DNA of 64,000 nucleotides from Catalinimonas niigatensis. Lineage in GTDB: Bacteria > Bacteroidota > Bacteroidia > Cytophagales > Cyclobacteriaceae. Shown one piece after another: positions 19,098-28,223 of this stretch. A program made the position numbers and the translations under genes. Each line of letters opens with the position of its first letter. The stretch's first letter is position 1. Location of the stretch: positions 1-64,000 of the forward strand of contig NZ_CP119422.1 of the NCBI RefSeq assembly GCF_030506285.1. The letters run 5' to 3'. A model generated the notes under the pieces. It made no database searches, had not been told where the DNA came from, and saw only the letters and a program-made list of their open reading frames with translations.

Positions 19098-19752
19098 GAT
19101 GTATCCATTGAATGTAACTGACTTATAATCAAGGTAAAGAAAAATCTTCTAAAATGGAAAAGCGAAATGGAGCATTTGAAAAAAGTGAATTGAACCGGTT
19201 TAGATTGATAAAAAGGAGGAATAGAGCGGACATAATTTACTTTAATTTGCCGATCTACTTTACAATATTTTGTTGCTTATAAAAGCAACTCTCCACATAG
19301 TATGAATACGCTCATAATGTATTTTTCTAAAATAATACCTCGCATGTCATTGACCCCAACATGGAATTCAATGAATTGGTCAAAAATGAAAAAACGACAG
19401 CAGATTGTGCTAATTCAGGAAGATAAGGCTGTGCTTACTGAGCGTCCTTCTTAGAAGAAAAAGTAATTCTTTATACTCAGGATGCCTCAGAATTTGAGGC
19501 ATCTAACCTAATTCTCAGGGGTATTTTGGTGAAATCCTTGCCCACCGAATGATGCTTACTTCTTACTGAGGAAACTCATCCCTTTAGTTGAAATTCAAGC
19601 TGCTTTAGCTTCCAAATTTTTTTTACATGAGAGGCAAGCTATTGTAGCTCATAAGATTTAAGTATCTTAGGTTTACTGTTATAAAAATCCAGGAAGTACA
19701 AATAAATAAAATGGATTTTTCTTGTTAAAGAATATACATCAAACCCAGCATT
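19098..19752. other. 655-bp gap between divergent genes, with a hairpin at 19481-19503
   Basis: No gene is recognised. GATGCCTC (19481-19488) and GAGGCATC (19496-19503) form a perfect 8-bp stem with a 7-base loop. No T-run follows, so it looks more like an operator or RNA structure than a simple terminator. The gap should hold promoters for both the molybdenum hydroxylase operon and the SulP gene. Confidence 0.5.
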
Positions 19753-22011
19753 TTGAATAGAAAGAAACACTTTAAAAAATTTATAGTCAGGGCAAAAATT
19801 GAAACTAAAAAAAGGCCTATTTTTAGTCAGCCGGGAAAAGATATTCCTGCTGGTATTGTGGTCTTTTTGGTAGCCCTTCCTTTATGTTTGGGGATAGCGT
19901 TGGCCTGTGGTGCGCCACTCATTTCCGGACTTATATCGGGAATTATTGGAGGGATTGTCATTGGAAGCGTTAGCCATTCTTCAGTAAGTGTGAGTGGTCC
20001 TGCGGCCAGTTTGACCGCCGTAGTCTTGATAGCCATAGATAAGCTGGGTAGTTTTGAGGTATTTCTGTTGGCATTGGTGATTGGGGGAGGAATTCAGTTT
20101 CTGTTTGGAATCCTGAGAGCAGGATTAATCGCTGATTATATGCCTACCAGCATCATCAGAGGTTTACTGGCTGCCATAGGACTTATTCTGATTTTTTCAC
20201 AAATCCCCTATGCTTTAGGGGTTGAGCAGGATAGCCGACTGATGGATTACTCTCGGGATTTTATCCTGAACCCTCTGAACATGTCGGTATTTCTACAATT
20301 GCTGGCTCCGGGGGCTATAGTGTTATCTGTTATTTCTTTATTAATTCTGATATTCTGGGACAAAACCTTTCTTAGAAAGATCAAACTCCTTCCCCCTTTT
20401 CTGGTAGTAGTCATTTTAGGAGTGATCGTGAACTTGTTATTCAAATATTTTATACCTTCTTTTTATCTGGAAGGCTCACACCTGGTCAATATTCCGGCTA
20501 TAGATAGTTTGTCTTCATTTGTCACCTTTCCCGACTTTAGTGCTATTGGTAATATTCAGGTTTGGACTTATGCTTTTACCATAGCATTGATTGCTTCAAT
20601 CGCTACATTGCTGGCCATTGAGGCGGCAGATAATCTGGACCCGCATAAAAGAAGAACTCCTCCTAACCGGGAGTTGGTGGCTCAGGGCATTGGCAATACA
20701 TTGGCAGGACTTATCGGAGGGATTCCCATTACCTCAGTCATAGTAAGGAGCTCAGTCAACATAGAAGCAGGTGCAGAAACCAAACTATCAACATTGATTC
20801 ATGGGTCCTTATTGTTAGCCAGTGTGCTGGTACTTAGTTCCATCATTAATTTAATTCCCCTGGCCTCCTTAGCTGTCATTCTTTTGGTTGTGGGCTATAA
20901 GCTTGCGTCCTTTTCCATTTTCAGAAGTATGTACAAAAAAGGATGGGACCAGTTTATCCCGTTTATTGTCACCACCGTTAGTATATTGCTTACCGATGTG
21001 CTGTTGGGAGTTCTAATCGGAACAGCCTCCAGTTTGTTTTTTTTACTCAGAGGTAATTTTTATAATCCGTTTTTCATTGAAAGCACAAAATCTAACCGGA
21101 GAAAAGAAATCAGGCTGGAACTTTCCAATGAAGTATCTTTCCTCAACAAACCGGCCATAAAAAAAACTTTATGGAACCTTCCTAAACGTTCCAAAATAAC
21201 GATTGATGCTACTTTTACTACTTATGTTGAGCCCGATGTAATAGAGATTTTAAATGATTTTCAAAACACTTTTGCCCGTGAAAATGGTATAGAAGTTATC
21301 ATCATGGGGTTAAGAGAACGTTACAATTCAAATAGCCAAATTACGCTGGTAAACAGCCAGCCGAAAGGTAAAAAGGACTTCAGAACTCCACAGGAGATTT
21401 TGAATTACCTTATAGAAGGAAATCAGCGGTATGTAGAAGGTAACCTGGTGTCACGAAGATTAAGAAATAAAGAGCTGATGGATTTTATCAAAGAAGCTCC
21501 GCTGGCTGCCGTCATCAACTGCATTGATATGCGCGAACCTTTGAACATGCTTCTCAACACTAGCATAGGTGACCTGATACCTTTGAAAGCTGCGGGCAAT
21601 TTGCTGGGCGACCATCTGATACACAATACAGAAATAGCCTGTAGAAAACAAGGAGCCAGATTGATTCTTTTGATGGGAAATTCGGGAAATACTTTCATCA
21701 ATGAAGCGCTTGATTATTACCTTAGAGGGGAGGATTCTTATCTGCATTCCATGATAGCTCCTGCCATTACCTCTGGCCAATTTAGTCCGGAAAAATTAAG
21801 AAATACAGAAATCAATGTGTTAGCAGATGAGATTATCTTATGGAATCTTACAGAATCCAAGAACAGGATTATACAACAAAGCCCATACATCAGGGAACAG
21901 GTAAGCAAGGGTGAACTTGGTTTGTGCTCAGCTTTCTTTGATCGTCATCAGGGAAAAATAGAATTTTCATCACTGTTTACTCCCTATAAGGAAGATGATA
22001 TTATAGCGTAA
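19753..22011 (+). CDS. SulP anion permease fused to STAS and a degenerate beta-carbonic anhydrase domain
   Basis: This is an inner-membrane anion transporter of the SulP/SLC26 family. Such fusions are usually taken as bicarbonate importers. The membrane part spans about residues 25-430, a STAS domain about 450-530, and a beta-carbonic-anhydrase-like domain about 540-750. In that last domain the CxDxR motif is kept (Cys590, Asp592, Arg594). The second zinc motif, normally H-x-x-C-G, reads N-S-G-N-T, with Asn643 and Asn646 in place of His and Cys. Catalysis is therefore doubtful, and the domain may be regulatory. No ATG fits the N-terminus, so the start is a TTG at 19753, before the conserved FSQPGKDIPAGI. 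Confidence 0.88.
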   Translation: MNRKKHFKKFIVRAKIETKKRPIFSQPGKDIPAGIVVFLVALPLCLGIALACGAPLISGLISGIIGGIVIGSVSHSSVSVSGPAASLTAVVLIAIDKLGSFEVFLLALVIGGGIQFLFGILRAGLIADYMPTSIIRGLLAAIGLILIFSQIPYALGVEQDSRLMDYSRDFILNPLNMSVFLQLLAPGAIVLSVISLLILIFWDKTFLRKIKLLPPFLVVVILGVIVNLLFKYFIPSFYLEGSHLVNIPAIDSLSSFVTFPDFSAIGNIQVWTYAFTIALIASIATLLAIEAADNLDPHKRRTPPNRELVAQGIGNTLAGLIGGIPITSVIVRSSVNIEAGAETKLSTLIHGSLLLASVLVLSSIINLIPLASLAVILLVVGYKLASFSIFRSMYKKGWDQFIPFIVTTVSILLTDVLLGVLIGTASSLFFLLRGNFYNPFFIESTKSNRRKEIRLELSNEVSFLNKPAIKKTLWNLPKRSKITIDATFTTYVEPDVIEILNDFQNTFARENGIEVIIMGLRERYNSNSQITLVNSQPKGKKDFRTPQEILNYLIEGNQRYVEGNLVSRRLRNKELMDFIKEAPLAAVINCIDMREPLNMLLNTSIGDLIPLKAAGNLLGDHLIHNTEIACRKQGARLILLMGNSGNTFINEALDYYLRGEDSYLHSMIAPAITSGQFSPEKLRNTEINVLADEIILWNLTESKNRIIQQSPYIREQVSKGELGLCSAFFDRHQGKIEFSSLFTPYKEDDIIA

Positions 22012-22188
22012 TTTTCTTCATAAAGTTAGCTCCTTTTCTCAGGTATTTTGCTTTGCTCTGCCTGGCTAATCGTCTTTTCAAAACAAAATTTACTTCAGGT
22101 TAAGCACCTAAGCAAAAGAGATAAGGTGTTTTGAGCCTATATTTTCAAGTACTTGAGTTAGATGATCCTTTAGGCACCAGCGACCTAC

Positions 22189-22225
22189 ACCCGGCGTGGC
22201 GACGCTCGGCGTCGCCACGCCGGGT
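22189..22225. repeat. Perfect 17-bp GC-rich hairpin (REP-like, possible bidirectional terminator)
   Basis: ACCCGGCGTGGCGACGC pairs perfectly with GCGTCGCCACGCCGGGT around a TCG loop, and ACTTTTATTT follows. It lies between convergent genes, so it may end transcription from both sides. The flank CCAGCGACC is shared with the hairpin at 13408-13465, and the G+C content stands out from the neighbourhood, both as expected of a mobile palindromic repeat. Confidence 0.8.
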
Positions 22226-22275
22226 ACTTTTATTTACCAAACCTCGTCAGGATAAAAAAATACTTTATAACTTTT

Positions 22276-22310
22276 GCTCACTTGCTCACTTGCTCACTTG
22301 CTCACTTGCT
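22276..22310. repeat. Tandem octamer repeat (GCTCACTT)x4
   Basis: Four exact copies of GCTCACTT followed by a partial fifth copy (GCT) lie between convergent genes. Exact short tandem repeats tend to change in copy number by slippage. No coding or regulatory role is visible. Confidence 0.85.
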
Positions 22311-22391
22311 TAATGCTACTAAAAAAATGATCATTTCAGGCATGCGTTGAGATCGCTACAAAAAGAAGGTTTGTGTAAAGGTTAAAGCTTG

Positions 22392-23156
22392 CTAAAATGT
22401 AAAACCAAAACTCAGGGCAAATCTTCTCAGTAAGCGTTCTTCTGCAATGGTAATTTCAGTAGGACCACTCCAGTCCCAACCATCCATAGTATAGGCCATA
22501 TGTGTTTTCTGAAGTCGGTAGCCAGCGCTAAAGGTTAAGGCGGATTCCTGCATATTAATCTGGTAACCTAAGCCACCCTGAAAGTGATATCCACCACCAC
22601 TATCTTGATAATTCAGCCATTCGGTATCTTCTGGCTGCCACATAAATCCCCATCCTCCATTGAAATAGTAGAAAGGACTGGTCTTTCGTTCCATGATCAA
22701 TCCTCGTACACTGACATAAAGGGGCGTAATCAGAAAGTCACCGTATTTATCAAAGCCAGTACCCACGCCCAGCATCAGGTGAGGATTGAAGGCATATCCA
22801 TTGACTGTCTGCAAGGACATATTGGTATATCCATAGCTGCCTCCGCTACTTTCACCGATCAGGAGTTGCAAGTCGGTAGCATGGAAAAAACCTCTTTCCC
22901 TTCGGAAAAAGGTCTTGGGTGCTTCTTCAGTTTTCAAAGGCTGGTATTCACCAAAATGGATACTGTTTATTTTCTCAATAGGGATATTTTCCCTTTCCAA
23001 AGCACTGTATTCCAGAGTAATAAAATCTTCAAATACAGAATTTACTAATGTGCCATATACTGTCTTTCCGTTTTTTAAAACCACATTTACCTTCTGTTGT
23101 GCCTTCAGGGAAACACTGATCAGGATACATGTGAACAACAGTAGAACGAACTTCAT
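22392..23156 (-). CDS. Exported protein of unknown function, beta-barrel-like
   Basis: I do not recognise a named family. A signal peptide (KFVLLLFTCILISVSLKAQ) is cleaved near residue 19. Residues about 20-70 look like an SH3/Sm-like small beta domain (VVLKNGKTVYGTLVNS), often seen in Bacteroidota proteins of this sort. The rest has alternating aromatic and glycine-rich strands and ends in RRFALSFGFTF, an outer-membrane-barrel-like C-terminus. It overlaps the upstream LVIVD gene by 4 bp, so the two are translated from one transcript and may act together at the cell surface. Confidence 0.75.
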   Translation of the reverse strand: MKFVLLLFTCILISVSLKAQQKVNVVLKNGKTVYGTLVNSVFEDFITLEYSALERENIPIEKINSIHFGEYQPLKTEEAPKTFFRRERGFFHATDLQLLIGESSGGSYGYTNMSLQTVNGYAFNPHLMLGVGTGFDKYGDFLITPLYVSVRGLIMERKTSPFYYFNGGWGFMWQPEDTEWLNYQDSGGGYHFQGGLGYQINMQESALTFSAGYRLQKTHMAYTMDGWDWSGPTEITIAEERLLRRFALSFGFTF

Positions 23157-24493
23157 AAAGATGGTACAGCGATTTTGCTCAATAATTGAATGTTAGCAGG
23201 ATCAGTATAATCATACTGATACAGACCATCGTTTCCAATAAGCATCAACACGCCTCCCAGCGGGATCACATCATAAGCATGGATATCATCAAAGTGAGCC
23301 AGTTGATTTTCGGAAATGGCTTTACTGTCACTCGCATCAAAAACTTTTAAACCAAACTCACCTTCGCAGATAAACAATGTGCCATTGTCAATGCCCAGCC
23401 CATGAGGATGCTCCATGGCATACGTTTCTACCAACTGTGGATTATAGGGATCTTCAATATCAATCACTTCCAACTGGTTGACAAAACCCTGACATTCGTT
23501 ACCATTTCTCAAGGTAACATAGGCGGTATTTCCTTCCACCACCACCGGATCGCAACTGGTGATGTGTTCATAGGTAGAAACATGCTGAGGATTGGCAGGA
23601 TCTGTATTGTCATAAATATGCATACCGTTTTGAGCACCAATAAAGAGTTTATCTTCATAAGGGAAGATCGTCTCAATCATAAAACCCACATTAATATCCT
23701 GACCTACTTCTTCAGGATTATCCTCCTGACTGATGTCAAACACCTGCATATTATAATCATCAATAGTATAAAGATAATTATTCACAACTGCAAAACGGGC
23801 CATAGAACCACCCGCTCCATTCTGCTGGCCAGTAGAAGTATTCATGCCGCTGCTTTCACGGGCAAAGTTGGTAAAAGATGCATCATTAGCGAAAGCAAGC
23901 CCTCCGCGATAATAAAACATTCCAGAAGACAATGGGTCCATTTCTCCTTCTATAACTTCGGTAATTTCTTCCTGCACCCATTCCGTAATGATCTGACCAT
24001 CTTCTACCTGAAAGCCACTGTAAGAAGTATAAAGCGGAAAAACATTTTCTACTCGTCTGACTTCCCTGATATTGTTTACATCACTGATATCAAAAACCAT
24101 CAGGTCAATGAAACTATCAGCATAGAGATAATTCCCCTTGGCAGCAAGGTCAAAATTACCGGGAATATTGATAAAGGCTATCCGGTTAGGATCAGAAGGA
24201 TCACTATTATCAATAATATGAATACCTTCGCCGGGATCGTTGAGAAAAAGATAATTGTTGAGAAAATAAATTTTCCCGGCTTCCTGAATGGTACGGGGAG
24301 GAAGGATATCTACCGCAGAACGAAGTTCCGAAGTTGTCATGTATACCGGTTTCATGTATTTGTAAGTGCGGGTTACTTCTACTTTATCCGTACATTGGAT
24401 AAGTAGAAGCAAATAAATAATAGCTGAAACATTGAATGTTAGATAAGACAGCAGTTTTCTTTGGTGGTGATGTTCAATGGTCATTGTTTCCAT
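23153..24493 (-). CDS. LVIVD-repeat lipoprotein (beta-propeller)
   Basis: This secreted lipoprotein is built of LVIVD repeats, which form a beta-propeller. The repeat signature is visible many times as short IDNSDPSDP-, FDISDVNN-, FDISQEDNP-, YDNTDPANP- and IDIEDPYNP-type stretches from about residue 90 to 430. The lipobox is LLIQC near residue 34. The role of LVIVD proteins is not known in detail, though they are found at the surface of many Bacteroidota. The gene overlaps the barrel-like protein downstream by 4 bp and is divergent from the aldo/keto reductase. Confidence 0.87.
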   Translation of the reverse strand: METMTIEHHHQRKLLSYLTFNVSAIIYLLLLIQCTDKVEVTRTYKYMKPVYMTTSELRSAVDILPPRTIQEAGKIYFLNNYLFLNDPGEGIHIIDNSDPSDPNRIAFINIPGNFDLAAKGNYLYADSFIDLMVFDISDVNNIREVRRVENVFPLYTSYSGFQVEDGQIITEWVQEEITEVIEGEMDPLSSGMFYYRGGLAFANDASFTNFARESSGMNTSTGQQNGAGGSMARFAVVNNYLYTIDDYNMQVFDISQEDNPEEVGQDINVGFMIETIFPYEDKLFIGAQNGMHIYDNTDPANPQHVSTYEHITSCDPVVVEGNTAYVTLRNGNECQGFVNQLEVIDIEDPYNPQLVETYAMEHPHGLGIDNGTLFICEGEFGLKVFDASDSKAISENQLAHFDDIHAYDVIPLGGVLMLIGNDGLYQYDYTDPANIQLLSKIAVPSL

Positions 24494-24634
24494 GGTATGA
24501 ATAGTCAGGTGAATCTTTACTAGAAGACACGCTTAAACGTATGAACGTTGGAAACAAACTATATTTTTTTTGAATTTATTAAGGAAAATTGCCAATACTA
24601 AAGAAAGCCTTAATTTCAAGCTAAAATAAATTTT

Positions 24635-25627
24635 ATGATTTGTATTAAATTACCACACACTGACTTTGAAGTATCGGAAATTGCTTTTGGAGCCTGGGCT
24701 ATTGTAGGAGGGTTTAACTGGGGACCGCAGGATGAAAAAGATTCTATAGATGCCCTCAGAACAGCCTATGAAATGGGTATTAATTTTTTTGATACTGCAG
24801 AGCTCTATGGCAAAGGAGCTTCAGAAAATCTGATTTATAAAGCATTAGGTGAAGTAAGAGATAAAATTATTGTCGCTACCAAGATCAAACCGGATGATTT
24901 TGCTTTTGAAGACGTAAAGAGAGCTACTGAAGAACGCCTGAAAGCACTCAAAACGGATCAACTGGACTTACTTCAACTCCACTGGCCTAATCCAAAAATT
25001 CCTGTTGAAGAAACGATGGGCGCTCTGGAAGAACTTAAAAAAGAAGGTAAAATTAGAGCTTTTGGCGTGTCTAACTTCGGGAAAGAAGACTTATCCGAAG
25101 CTTTTAAATACACTGATGAGATCAGCAGCAATCAACTGCCTTATAATCTGATTTGGCGAGTAATAGAATACGAAGTGCTTCCCGAATGTAAAAACAGACA
25201 TGTCCCTATTCTCTGTTACTCACCTATCATGCAGGGATTACTTACCGGTAAATTTTCTGATCCTGCCGAAGTACCTGATGATAGGGCAAGAACCCGCCAT
25301 TTTTCTTCAAAGCGGGGACAAACCCGGCACGGTGAAGCTGGTTGTGAAAAAGAGACTTTTGAGACTTTAAAGAAAATCAAAACTATCGCAGACCAGATTG
25401 GCAAACCGATGGTAGAAGTGAGCATTGCCTGGTTGATGGCGCAACCTACAGTGGGTTCAGTGATTGTAGGAGGCAGAAATGCTGAACAGGTGAAGAAAAA
25501 CGTAAAAGCAGCGGATCTGAAACTGGATGATGATGTGTTGAAACAACTTAATCAGGCTACTCAGCCTTTGAAGGAACAGCTAGGTAAAAATCCAGACTTA
25601 TGGGAAGGTGAGTCCAGGATTCGTTAG
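24635..25627 (+). CDS. Aldo/keto reductase
   Basis: This is a cytoplasmic NADPH-dependent reductase of carbonyl compounds with a TIM barrel of 330 residues. The catalytic tetrad is present: Asp53 and Tyr58 in FFDTAELYG, Lys83 in VATKIK, and His116 in LLQLHWPNP. The sequence resembles the YajO/IolS-type bacterial branch, including the GVSNFGKEDL and C-terminal VIVGGRNAEQV stretches. The substrate is not known. It stands alone, with its promoter in the 141-bp gap shared with the divergent LVIVD gene. Confidence 0.92.
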   Translation: MICIKLPHTDFEVSEIAFGAWAIVGGFNWGPQDEKDSIDALRTAYEMGINFFDTAELYGKGASENLIYKALGEVRDKIIVATKIKPDDFAFEDVKRATEERLKALKTDQLDLLQLHWPNPKIPVEETMGALEELKKEGKIRAFGVSNFGKEDLSEAFKYTDEISSNQLPYNLIWRVIEYEVLPECKNRHVPILCYSPIMQGLLTGKFSDPAEVPDDRARTRHFSSKRGQTRHGEAGCEKETFETLKKIKTIADQIGKPMVEVSIAWLMAQPTVGSVIVGGRNAEQVKKNVKAADLKLDDDVLKQLNQATQPLKEQLGKNPDLWEGESRIR

Positions 25628-25734
25628 TTTCAAAGGTATTTTGTGCTGAATTTCGTAAGAATGAATCGGTAAACAATAATGGGACAATAAGCCGCTAAGT
25701 AATGTTAAGAAATACAAGAATTAATACAGAATAA

Positions 25735-26676
25735 ATGAGCCACGATCATCAACATACACATGATCACGACCATGATTGTGATGGGCACAGCCATAGTGGC
25801 CATGCGCATCACCATTCTATTACCAGTAACTTAAAAGTTGCTTTTTTTCTGAATTTAAGTTTTACCATCATAGAATTTATCGGAGGGTGGTTTACCAATT
25901 CTATGGCGATCATATCCGATGCCATTCACGATTTGGGAGATACTTTTGCCATTGGCTCAGCTTTATTTCTGGAAAATTATTCACAAAAGGGTAGAAGTAA
26001 CAAGTTTTCTTTCGGCTATAAACGCTTTTCACCCCTAAGCGCTCTGATCAACTCTGTCATTTTGCTGGCAGGGTCAGTCATCATTATCATACAGGCAGTG
26101 CCCAGATTATTGAATCCCGAAGCTGTTAACGCGCAGGGAATGCTATATCTTGCCATTGCGGGCATTGTTTTCAATGGTGCCGCGGTCTTTAGGCTCAAAA
26201 GCAGTGGAGATTCGGTGAACCAGAGGGCGGTCATGTTGCACCTGTTAGAAGATGTACTGGGTTGGGTAGCTGTTCTGGTCGGTAGTATCGTGATGATTTT
26301 TGCTGACCTGCCTATCATTGATCCTATACTTTCACTCTGTATCGCAGTGTACATTTTGTGGAACGCCTTCAAAAATCTACGACAGGTGATGAATATATTT
26401 CTACAGGCAACACCTGAAAATGTAGATATAGAAAAAGTAAAATCAGCGCTTGAATCTATTGACGATGTTCAGGAAACACACGATACCCATCTCTGGACAA
26501 TGGACGGGAACTATAATATACTGTCAGTACATTTGGTCATTAAAGAAAACATGCGTCTTTCTGAACTGGCTGATTTAAGAAGCGAAGTCAATCATGTGCT
26601 GAAAAGTTTCAGGATAGACCATGTTACCATACAGTTTGAAGTACCGGGAGAAGTATGTGAACTGGAAAAACATTAA
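25735..26676 (+). CDS. Cation diffusion facilitator (zinc/cobalt/cadmium efflux, CzcD/ZitB type)
   Basis: This is an inner-membrane proton-coupled metal exporter. A histidine/aspartate-rich N-terminus (residues 2-30, HDHQHTHDHDHDCDGHSHSG and beyond) probably buffers metal. Six transmembrane segments follow. The metal-site motifs SDAIHDLGD in segment 2 and HLLEDVLGW in segment 5 are present. The cytoplasmic C-terminal dimerisation domain carries THLWTMDG. The length of 313 residues is normal. The next gene, a second cation-efflux-like protein, starts 3 bp after the stop, so they form an operon. Confidence 0.93.
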   Translation: MSHDHQHTHDHDHDCDGHSHSGHAHHHSITSNLKVAFFLNLSFTIIEFIGGWFTNSMAIISDAIHDLGDTFAIGSALFLENYSQKGRSNKFSFGYKRFSPLSALINSVILLAGSVIIIIQAVPRLLNPEAVNAQGMLYLAIAGIVFNGAAVFRLKSSGDSVNQRAVMLHLLEDVLGWVAVLVGSIVMIFADLPIIDPILSLCIAVYILWNAFKNLRQVMNIFLQATPENVDIEKVKSALESIDDVQETHDTHLWTMDGNYNILSVHLVIKENMRLSELADLRSEVNHVLKSFRIDHVTIQFEVPGEVCELEKH

Positions 26677-26679
26677 AAA

Positions 26680-27342
26680 ATGAAAACAACCACAGTAAAA
26701 CAAAATACAGAAAGACAGCATTGGCTAAAAATAGCTTTCTGGCTGAGTATGGTCACTATTTTCTACAATATGCTGGAAGGTGTAATCTCTACCTATTTTG
26801 GTATGGAGGACGAAACGCTGGCGCTTTTTGGATTTGGAGTAGATAGCTTTGTGGAAGTGATTTCCGGCATTGGTATTGCGCATATGGTGTACAGAATGCA
26901 AACCAATCCTGAAGCAAAAAATGATCGTTTTGAACGTCAGGCATTGAGGATTACGGGCTTCAGCTTTTATCTGCTGGCTTTTGGTATCAGCGCCAGCTCC
27001 ATATTAACCATTGTAGCAGGTGGGCAACCGGAAACTACCAGGGTGGGTATTATCATTTCAGTGATTTCCATCGTTACCATGTATGCCCTGGTGCATTACA
27101 AAATGAAAGCCGGGAAAAAACTGAATTCCAGTCCCATCATTTCAGATGCCAATTGTACCAAGACTTGCCTTTATCTTTCTTTACTGCTATTGCTTTCCAG
27201 CGGTTTGTACGAGTTATTTCGTATCCCTTACATTGATGCCATTGGAGCCATAGGAATTGCTGTTTTTGCGGTTAAAGAAGGAAAAGAAGCTTTTGACAAA
27301 GCAAAAGGAAAAGATTGCTGTGGAGGTGCCTGTCATACATAA
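26680..27342 (+). CDS. Cation-efflux-like membrane protein with cysteine-rich tail
   Basis: This inner-membrane protein has about six hydrophobic segments and is distantly like the cation diffusion facilitator fold: GFGVDSFVEV stands where segment 2 of that family has its Asp, and ISDANCTKTC stands at the segment 5 site. It lacks the large cytoplasmic domain of true facilitators and ends in DCCGGACHT, a likely metal-binding tail. It lies 3 bp after the CzcD-like gene and probably helps handle the same or another soft metal. Related proteins are usually annotated only as cation transporters. Confidence 0.75.
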   Translation: MKTTTVKQNTERQHWLKIAFWLSMVTIFYNMLEGVISTYFGMEDETLALFGFGVDSFVEVISGIGIAHMVYRMQTNPEAKNDRFERQALRITGFSFYLLAFGISASSILTIVAGGQPETTRVGIIISVISIVTMYALVHYKMKAGKKLNSSPIISDANCTKTCLYLSLLLLLSSGLYELFRIPYIDAIGAIGIAVFAVKEGKEAFDKAKGKDCCGGACHT

Positions 27343-27371
27343 TCGCTTAAAATTTTTTTAACTTTTTATCC

Positions 27372-28160
27372 ATGCAAACTCGTCTAGCTTATATTCAGGA
27401 GGGTGAAGGCATACCTGTAGTATTGCTTCATGGCTTTTGTGAACGGAAGGAAATCTGGGATCGCTTTATCCCTATATTAGCCAAAGAGTCTAAAGTCATT
27501 GCCTTAGATCTTCCAGGTTTTGGGGAAAATGAGGCGATTGATGCTGATATATCCATAAACTATGTTGCTGAACATGTGGAGGCATTTTTGAAAAGTATTG
27601 AAGTACGACAGGCCATCATAGTAGGTCATTCTTTGGGTGGATATGTGGCTTTGTCGCTGGCAAATCAATTTCCACAACTTATTTCAGGACTGTGCCTGTT
27701 TCATTCTACCGCCAAAGCAGATAGCGATGAAAAAAAGGCAACACGGGATAAAACAGCTTTATTTCTAAAAGAGAATGGCATGGAAGCATTTGCCCGTAAC
27801 TTTGCTGATGCACTTTTTTCCCCGCACAACCATCAAAAATTAGTTATTCAGATTGCGGAGTACAAACAAATGCTATCTCAAACTCCCGTTGAAACCGCAG
27901 TAGCTTACACCAAAGCTATGCGCGATCGTCCTGAAAGGATGAATGTCTTGAAAGAAGCTGAGTATCCCTGTTTATTCATAGCCGGCAAGGATGATCAGGC
28001 AGTACCTTATGCAGATCTGCTAGAGCAAAGCAAATTACCAAAAGCAGACTCCAAACTGATCACATTAGAGCATTGTGCGCATATGGGTATGTATGAACAG
28101 GAGGAGCGAAGCAAACATGCGCTACTAAATTTTATCAAACAGATAAAAAGCAAGCTTTAG
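27372..28160 (+). CDS. Alpha/beta-fold hydrolase
   Basis: This is a cytoplasmic serine hydrolase of 262 residues. The nucleophile elbow is GHSLGG with Ser87, the acid is probably the Asp in AGKDDQAVP, and the histidine lies in LEHCAHMGMYEQ. The N-terminal oxyanion-hole motif LLHGF is present. The substrate is unknown, and the family covers esterases, C-C hydrolases and haloperoxidase-like enzymes. It lies 29 bp after the efflux gene and 63 bp before the GH9 gene in the same direction. Confidence 0.9.
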   Translation: MQTRLAYIQEGEGIPVVLLHGFCERKEIWDRFIPILAKESKVIALDLPGFGENEAIDADISINYVAEHVEAFLKSIEVRQAIIVGHSLGGYVALSLANQFPQLISGLCLFHSTAKADSDEKKATRDKTALFLKENGMEAFARNFADALFSPHNHQKLVIQIAEYKQMLSQTPVETAVAYTKAMRDRPERMNVLKEAEYPCLFIAGKDDQAVPYADLLEQSKLPKADSKLITLEHCAHMGMYEQEERSKHALLNFIKQIKSKL

Positions 28161-28223
28161 TGCTTGTGAATCAGCACGAAAATAAGCATGATTGTAGTTG
28201 AGTTTGTCTTAATTACACAATCT

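Larger units (their letters stand above)
22012..22391. other. 380-bp gap between convergent genes, holding a strong hairpin and a tandem repeat
   Basis: The gap carries a 17-bp perfect GC-rich stem at 22189-22225 and an 8-bp tandem repeat at 22276-22310. A short open frame crosses both but is made of the repeats themselves and has no protein-like features. No other gene is seen. Confidence 0.6.

Noticed and set aside
22131-22313. 60-codon open frame across the 17-bp hairpin and the octamer repeat
   Set aside because: It exists only because the repeats lack stops. The translation is low in complexity and ends in repeated LLTCSLA-like residues.
23402-24406. 334-codon plus-strand open frame opposite the LVIVD gene
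   Set aside because: It is the antisense shadow of a gene with clear LVIVD repeats. Its translation is rich in Ile and His with no domain.
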